NCBI GenBank assembly: GCA_949752745.1 | Contig: OX457024.1 | Span: 107,285,692 to 107,349,691, forward strand | Length of the DNA stretch: 64,000 nt | Source: Protula sp. h YS-2021 | Taxonomy: Eukaryota > Annelida > Polychaeta > Sabellida > Serpulidae | Direction of reading: 5' to 3' | Shown here: positions 57,788 to 64,000 of the stretch, one piece after another | Position numbering within the stretch: position 1 is the first letter of the stretch | Layout of the letters: each line of letters starts with the position of its first letter | Notes under the pieces: generated by a model | The model's database searches: none | What the model saw: the letters and a program-made list of their open reading frames with translations, nothing else | What the model was told of the DNA's origin: nothing | Translations under genes and position numbers: made by a program

Positions 57788-59383
57788 GGTCTTGGGACAT
57801 TTTGTACCTTTGTCACTTTGTACCTTGCCATTTTGTACCTTCGCGAAAGACGTTTTGTACCTTTTTTGGGACAATTTGTACCTTCGCGAAAGACGTTTTG
57901 TACCTTTTCCGCCACTTTGTACCTTACCACTTTGCACCTTTTTAAAGTCATTTTATACCCTCTTTAAGATGAGAAAAATTACAATCAAGATTAATGTTAC
58001 ATATTTTATTGACAATTTGCACGCTTCTTTACAATACAATACACGTTTTTTTTTTGCTGTCGCGTAATGTGTAACCAGCAAAGTAACAACGGAACTTTCT
58101 GATCGTCACTAATGACAGTCTAGATGTAGCTACCACCAAGTCTAAACCGATAATTTAATCCACATTAACTTTGAATTATCCGTTGCGATGTAATCGAACA
58201 AACTGTTTCGGAGATATCGCAACAATATGGCCAAAAAACTTAAATAATCAAAAATTAAAAAAATCGCCAAAAATACATTTTCAACGAAAATGAAGAAAAA
58301 CTTCGCAGTAAACATTTGCACTATATGTGGGTTCTTCTTGCCACGTTTCAACCTAATCCAACAAATTTTTTTGGAGACATCGCAACAATATGGCCCAAAA
58401 AAAGTTTTAAATCAAAAATTTAAAAATTCGCCAAAAATACACTTTCAACGGAAATGAAGAAAAACTTTGCAGTATACATTTGTGCTATATGTGTGTTCCT
58501 CTTGCGACGTCTGAGCCTTATCCAACGAACTGTTTTGGAGATATAGCCTACCAAAGTGAAAAAAATGCACGAACCCCCCCCCCCCCCCCCCACCACGTTA
58601 AAAAATTTGCCAAAACAGAATTGGTGAAGGAACGAAAAATGATAACACGGGCATCATCTAGACATGTACCCCACTATGTATGTATGTATGTTTAGAGAAA
58701 AATCGACTCATTAATTTCATAAGAACTCACTGCGGACGGACGGACAGACAGATGCCAGGACGGCAGGACGCACACACCAAATGCTATATATGTCTCCCTT
58801 AGGCGGAGACATATAACTAGCAAAGAATCGCAGCTGTATTTATACTGATTTTAGAAGACTGGTGCTGAAAGTCCAGCCAATTACAGCGATTTTGCAGAGT
58901 AACCCCTGAGTAGATTCACTCAGTCTGGTTGAGTAATTCCAGAGAAAATATGGTCGAAATGATTGCATTTAATATACTCCCAGAGCTGATCAATTCTGTC
59001 CCATTCACTGAGTAACTCTATAACATAAACTCAAGTAATGCAATTAATACCGTTAAGAAAAGTTACCCGGGATAATTGCAATCACGGTAAAGCCACTTTA
59101 CGGAATGGCCCCCAAAACTACCCTACAGGTTATTGCAATTAATAAATAAACATATTTTCATTGAAATGAAGGTCAGGTAGAGTAGGCGGTATTTAATTTT
59201 TTGTTTTAACTGAGTATTGCACGTAAAAAAGGGTATAATATGATAAGGTACAAAGTGGCAGAAAAGGTACAAAACGTCTTTCGCGGAGGTACAAAGTGTC
59301 CCAAAATCTGAGGTACAAAGTGTCCAAAAAGGTACAAAATGACGGAGGTACAAAGTGACAAAGGTACAAAATGTCCCAACCCC
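57788..59383. mobile_element. 1.6-kb DNA transposon with 8-bp target duplication
   Basis: Flanked by direct GATACAAA copies (57780-57787 and 59384-59391). The ends are inverted: GGTCTTGGGACATTTTGTAC on the left against GGGGTTGGGACATTTTGTAC read from the right. Both ends continue as arrays of GGTACAAA(A/G)TG units with a shared CGCGAAAGACGTTTTGTACC, inverted relative to each other, for about 170 bases. No transposase. An 8-bp duplication fits hAT, P, KDZ and a few other superfamilies; I cannot choose. A second repeat is nested inside. Confidence 0.88.
58195..58817 (+). mobile_element. Nested repeat with terminal hairpin
   Basis: Homologous to 32,520-33,212 from AACTGTTTCGGAGATATCGC onward, ending in hairpin TATATGTCTCCC TTA GGCGGAGACATATA. 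5' truncated. Inserted in the 1.6-kb element. Confidence 0.8.
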
Positions 59384-59399
59384 GATACAAACACACTAC

Positions 59400-60191
59400 A
59401 TACACACACAGACAAAATACCCCACCCCCCCCCCCCCCCCTAAAATGGCAAAATGAATAAGGAGGTCTTAAAAGGTTATGCTGGGAAGTCTAAAAACAAA
59501 ACAATAAGTTGACTATTTCGCAAAGGGCCGAAGCTTTGCGAACTTTGGTGCCGAAACATCTAAAAAGTGCCGAACTGGCAAAGAGCCGAAAAGTTTCTAC
59601 CGTTAAAAGAAGGTTTGTTTTAAGGCGAAATATTCCTTCAAATCCGCCGATTACTTGCGCACGTACTTAATTTACTTAATGAACCTACACCAATTACTCA
59701 AACAGTGCTCACTGACCAATAGCAATTTCATTACTCTTAAAATACTTGATGTTTCGTACAAAAAAAAAAAAAAAAAAAAAAAAAAACAAGGTTTGGCTGT
59801 TGGGCCGTTATAATTCGAACAAGCATTTTTTTATTTTATTGTAAGCTTTTAATTCCTGTGGGTGAAGAACACTTCAAATGTGATTCCACTTCATACTTGA
59901 TATCGAGCTGTGACCGATATTTCGTGTGAGAGTCCGGGCATATATATTGACCTGTGAGGCGTGACCCTGAGTTTCGAAGTCACAGCTAAGAAAAAGCGTG
60001 TACTTTGACTACCCTGTACGTGTACTTTGAGATACTCAGAGAAGAAACGTTTTGTCTCAGTTTCTGAAAAAGTTTAACGTCACTTTCTGAAACCTTGCAT
60101 GGCGGGGGTTAAGATGCAACCATTCAGTATGCCCTCCCAGGTTTCGAAGCCAAAGGTCGAGAGCTTTATTAACTATGATCTACACTGGGGC
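59400..60191. other. Downstream of channel gene B; no gene seen
   Basis: C-run near 59,420, several GCCGAA motifs at 59,525-59,595, and a run of about 27 A near 59,760. Nothing coding. Confidence 0.45.
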
Positions 60192-61336
60192 CTACTTTAG
60201 GTCTTTCACTTGATTTTTCTTCCTGCACCTCTGCGTCACTGTATGAGCCACACACACAACCGTAAAGTCAATAAATTCTACTAATGTAATGCAGCTTGAC
60301 CCCAAAAGTAGTCCCAGCATGCCACCTATGTACGAAAACAAGTCCAGTTCCGTCATAGCGGGCACCTGCTCCAGGTGGACGTACGACAGGTCACTGTAGT
60401 AGATATCGACCTGCACAAGCCTCTCCGCCATCTCCGTCACGTTCTGCACAGTCCAGTTATTGTGTACAGCGATATCGCCGACGAGGACGTTTGGGAAGTT
60501 GCTGGCGCTCACCTGCAGCTCGTGTCTCGTCTTGCGGCACGTGGGCGGGCAGTCACACGGTAATTTCAGCAGTGTCGCCCCGTACCTCTCCACGTAGCAT
60601 TCGATAATCTGCCTGTATGTACAGACATCGTCTGCCGACGAGTTGAGTTGATAGAAATCACAACCACAGTTGCCGAACGTGTACTTGTGGCGGCACATGT
60701 ATTCGCACAGCTCCTCCGAGTACGGCATGCCGAACTGTGTGTTCACGCTGACGTCATCCTCGCTCTTACACGGGCGGTCGCTGTAGGGAGAGCTCAGATA
60801 GCTTGTCACCTCCTTCGTGACCGCGACGCTGACCTTCCGCCCCGGACCGACAGACAGACGGCTCGCGCGCAGGCTTGGGTACGCCTCCTGGCTGTGGACA
60901 TAAATGTCGAAGCCGATTCCTGTATGTGACGGTACGACGTACTCATGCGGCTGCACATCCAGCGTCAGCTCAAAACCGGAATTCCTGCCCGGGTAAGTCA
61001 CCTCCACCGGCCCACTGCTTTTCAGGTAAGCATAGGAATTAAACACATAACATGTGGTTTCTGTGATTTGCACAGCGGTGATGTAGTCCTCACAGCGCAC
61101 GTAATCCAGTCCAACTTTACATTGTATAAAAGTCTCTTCAACCGTTGGCAGCAGTTCGTTATATACAGACCAGAAAGAAGTGTTCGGGAGATTTTCAAAG
61201 CTGGATAGACTGATCTGGTGTAGATTGGCCAGCGTCGCGGCAAAACTCTCTTGTATGATTGGCGGCTGAAGCTCAAAACGCGACTTCACGACACCGTTGT
61301 GGTTGCAAATAGTCACGGCAGGCATGCGCAACGCAC
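60192..61336 (-). CDS. DEG/ENaC gene B exon 2
   Basis: Acceptor GCGTCGCAG before GT-GCG-TTG. Extracellular domain, TM2 and stop TAG or equivalent after QVKDLK. Confidence 0.92.
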
Positions 61337-61781
61337 CTGCGACGCAAAGAGTGCAAGTGTACTTACAAATCATGCGTTTGGCACAGACATAAATCACACT
61401 TCCATTACGTCATAACAGCAAGAATCTCGTTTTTAATTCTATTTACTTTCCTTTACTATTGAACTTTCACAATTCAGTAATAAATATCAAATATTTTAAG
61501 ATAATCCCCCCCCCCCCCAAGATGATGGCGAAATGTCCGAATAACACGACAAGCAAAACAGACCAACCTTCATTTCTGACCGTCATGCTTAGAGTTGTAT
61601 GGAACATGTAATATTGCACCAGAGCCTGACTAAACATAGCCAAGAACCCCGACAGGCAGGTCACCACTACAGCACCCCACAGCAGCCGTCGGATAGCATG
61701 AGCGCGATCCATACCAACGTAGCGTATTCCATGCAATGTTGTCTCTCCAAGGAATGCTTTTACCATTGCTTTTAATCCCAT
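60192..61781 (-). CDS. DEG/ENaC-family sodium channel, gene B (2 exons, 452 aa)
   Basis: Exon 1 is 61781-61568 and exon 2 is 61336-60192, with the same phase-1 intron and the same 214-nt first exon as gene A. HG motif in TTLHGIRYVG; TM1 near residues 32-56; then ALRMPAVTICNHNG. Extracellular Cys-rich segment PYSEELCEYMCRHKYTFG...CGCDF, then CDCPPTCRKTRHELQVSAS. TM2 has FSYIGGMLGLLLGSSCITLV with G-S-S at the filter. The C-terminal tail is short and basic. Extra cysteines relative to gene A (GNCGCDF, IIECY) suggest a different disulphide. Tandem paralogue of gene A, 3.8 kb away; ligand unknown. A 197-bp block is nearly identical to gene A. Confidence 0.93.
61568..61781 (-). CDS. DEG/ENaC gene B exon 1
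   Basis: MGLKAMVKAFLGETTLHGIR and TM1; ends TVRNEG with donor GTTGGT. Confidence 0.9.
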
Positions 61782-62739
61782 TTTAATTCAACCAATTATT
61801 TCGTTAGTTATATGTTTAACGACACCACCGAACCAAAACATGTCAATTTCAACCACCAACAGGTTTAAAAAAAATAAAACCTTGCACTATAATGTTTACT
61901 GTCCATTCTCTTTTTCCTCTTTCATTATTTTTTTTCGGGAAAGTGGTTCAGAAATAAAGCCCAATGATCCGGGTTTAAATGATAACTAAGTTACTTATTT
62001 ATCAAGTTCACTCGTTTGTACCCGCTAATTGCCTTGGACAACTGCTATTGATCGGCACACGCTCTTTAATTGTGTCACAAAATATTTATGCAGCATAATA
62101 AATACAAAATCGGAAATCGCAGAGGTCGGCCAGACTATTTTGTCTGGGGGAGGGGGGAGAGGATGATTTTCAGTGCATTTTTGTGTTCCCTGAGGCACAG
62201 TCATAAATCTGGTAGAGAGTGACCTGTGCATCAACCAACTGTGTGTGTGGGTTTTCTTTTTTTTTGGGGGGGGGGGGCGGAAAACGGGGTTGCAATAAGC
62301 GTGTCCCCATCCGCACAATCCGTTAGTGGTGCAATCAGTTTCTGTTTCTATTCGAGACAATAATCGATTATTATAATTGTTATGAATATTACTGCCATTT
62401 TCATTATCTTTTATATACCACAAAATCAAATGCTAGTGTGCTGCACATTCAAGCCAAAGTCATATCAGAAGAAGCTATAAGCTAAAATAAAACATCACTC
62501 AACATGCCATAGTGGTGTAACACTCTGTACAAAACCGCAGCATGTTTTATTTATCCTTCAACTGAAAGCTTTTTATGCGGTTGGGCATCCTGTTCCATTT
62601 TAGTATGACCTGCTTGAGAAAATCTTGCGACTGCCGGCACATTTTAGCTTGGTTGTTCGACACAATCAAAACAATTTGGGACCCACGGTTACGATTTTGT
62701 AAATTTTTTTGAAATTTTTTTTTATACTTTTTATAATTT
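61782..62739. other. Upstream of channel gene B; no gene seen
   Basis: Probable 5' flank. G-run near 62,267. The 134-codon minus ORF is low-complexity and not protein-like. Confidence 0.45.
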
Positions 62740-63065
62740 TTAAAGTAGTGACGTCATACGACTTCCATTATTTCTCACAGGCGCGTGAGACTGCCGTAGG
62801 TACGCTAAGTACAGCGCCGATTTTGAACAATCCGCCATTTTGTCAATTTATGTCCCATCCTGAAAATTCTTGGTTACTGCACTGCGGAAGGGTCCAGAGA
62901 AATAGTGTACACAATTGGAAACAAATCCATCCATCAATGTAGTCTGTAGGCGCGTGAGATTGCCGTATATACGCTAAGTCTAGTGCCGATTTTCAAAAGT
63001 CCGCGGAAGGGTCCAGAGAAGCCGTGCACAGAATTTGAAACCAAACCATCCCAGTGGACCCTACC
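62740..63065. repeat. Interspersed repeat related to 34.2-34.5 kb
   Basis: Two diverged units with GGCGCGTGAGACTGCCGTA, AAGGGTCCAGAGAA and AATCCATCC, resembling the 34.2-kb pair (GTCACTGCACTGC, GGCGCGTGAGACT). Confidence 0.6.
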
Positions 63066-64000
63066 GCATGTTGTGATTTGGATAACATCAGTCGAAATAC
63101 CTTTTAGAACTACACCGTTGCTTCTGTACTAAACTCACATGTTTGCAGTTTTAATCAATTTCGATCTACTGTTCAACTGATTTTCGTTTTCCTACCGTGA
63201 CAAAAACTTAGTTGCAAATAGCTGTTGCAACAAATACTGCACATTTCAATGCAAAAGCCGTCACTGACGGCATATCTCCCTCGGACAAATCTTATTACCG
63301 CGAAATAGCAATCTCTCAAGATGAGTATTCTCGGCAATTTAAAACATCGGATTTATTTACATAGCTTACCGAAGTGATGTTATCGCCTTTCTTGCTGATG
63401 TTCAATGGATTTTGAGAGATGGCAACGATACGGCCATAGGCTGTTGGTACTTGCTGATATGTTTCAAGTAAAGTAAAGCTTTGTTTATTTTTCATCCTTT
63501 TTTTATTATACGGTATATCTAGCATGTTGCAGTCGAAACGTGAAACTCTCTTTGGAGTACAAATTTGCATCTCAAAAGTTAAACTAGAGCAGTGTGCATA
63601 GCCCACATATTCCCCACAGGCCCCTCCCCATCAGTTAAACACGGCGATCAATAGTCAATCAAGAGCTGAAAGTTTCTAAGTCCCGCTGGTGCATTTCCCT
63701 TGGACGAACCTGGCCCTTTTACAACACCGATCTGTCTTTGTTCCCATAGAAGCCACATACAAAGTTTCATTAAATTCCTTGCAGCAGTTTTTAAGTTATC
63801 GTGTTAATAAGCTGTTGATGACAGACTGACACGCGGTCGATCGCATATATCTCCACCACCCCCACCCCCCACCCCTGTGGGAAATAAATCACTAGGTTTA
63901 TGGCAGACTGCAATGTGATTTTCTAACACAGAAAGTGCTCTGTAACTATTTGAAAATGATTTTGATGTATTTCTCCACTGATTTCTATGCTTCTATGTTT
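63066..64000. other. No gene seen
   Basis: A 96-codon minus ORF (63606-63316) shows no recognisable domain. C-run near 63,850. Confidence 0.4.

Noticed and set aside
63316..63606. 96-codon minus ORF as a gene
   Set aside because: No domain, splice partner or codon signal that I could support.

Overview
This is a eukaryotic (animal) nuclear window: coding sequence is split by GT-AG introns, introns are long and packed with transposon remnants, micro- and minisatellites, and the recognisable proteins are metazoan (NUDT15-type Nudix hydrolase, COP9 signalosome subunit 8, a CXorf38-like protein, DEG/ENaC channels). The minisatellites that copy exon/intron boundaries, together with this gene set, make an invertebrate deuterostome and most likely amphioxus (Branchiostoma) my best guess. 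That is inference; no species-specific marker was checked.

Layout. 1-10.4 kb is repetitive: a broken coding fragment (minus), five nearly identical 1.39-kb tandem units, a 533-bp duplication and a diverged repeat ending in a long CA tract. 10.85-29.3 kb is a three-exon NUDT15 homologue (plus) whose 12.2- and 5.8-kb introns hold a LINE fragment, a Helitron remnant, several DNA transposons, SINEs and two large tandem arrays. 29.4-35.9 kb is intergenic repeat. 35.99-45.13 kb is COPS8 (minus, six exons recognised; N-terminal exon not securely found). 46.95-52.0 kb is a five-exon CXorf38-like gene (plus), head-to-head with COPS8. 54.5-56.4 and 60.2-61.8 kb are two tandem two-exon DEG/ENaC channel genes (minus) with identical exon structure. 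The last 2 kb shows no gene.

The most striking signal is that in three unrelated genes (NUDT15, COPS8 twice, CXorf38-like) tandem repeats begin exactly at an exon edge. Each repeat unit copies the last or first bases of the exon plus its splice site, giving up to about 20 consecutive copies of one 5' splice site. A second signal is a 197-bp near-identical block shared by the two diverged channel genes, typical of gene conversion. A third is a set of non-autonomous DNA transposons with inverted subterminal arrays of short repeats, one with a clean 8-bp target duplication.

The genes do not form a pathway. They are a nucleotide-pool hydrolase, a cullin-deneddylase subunit, a HEPN-like protein of unknown role and two sodium-channel-family proteins.
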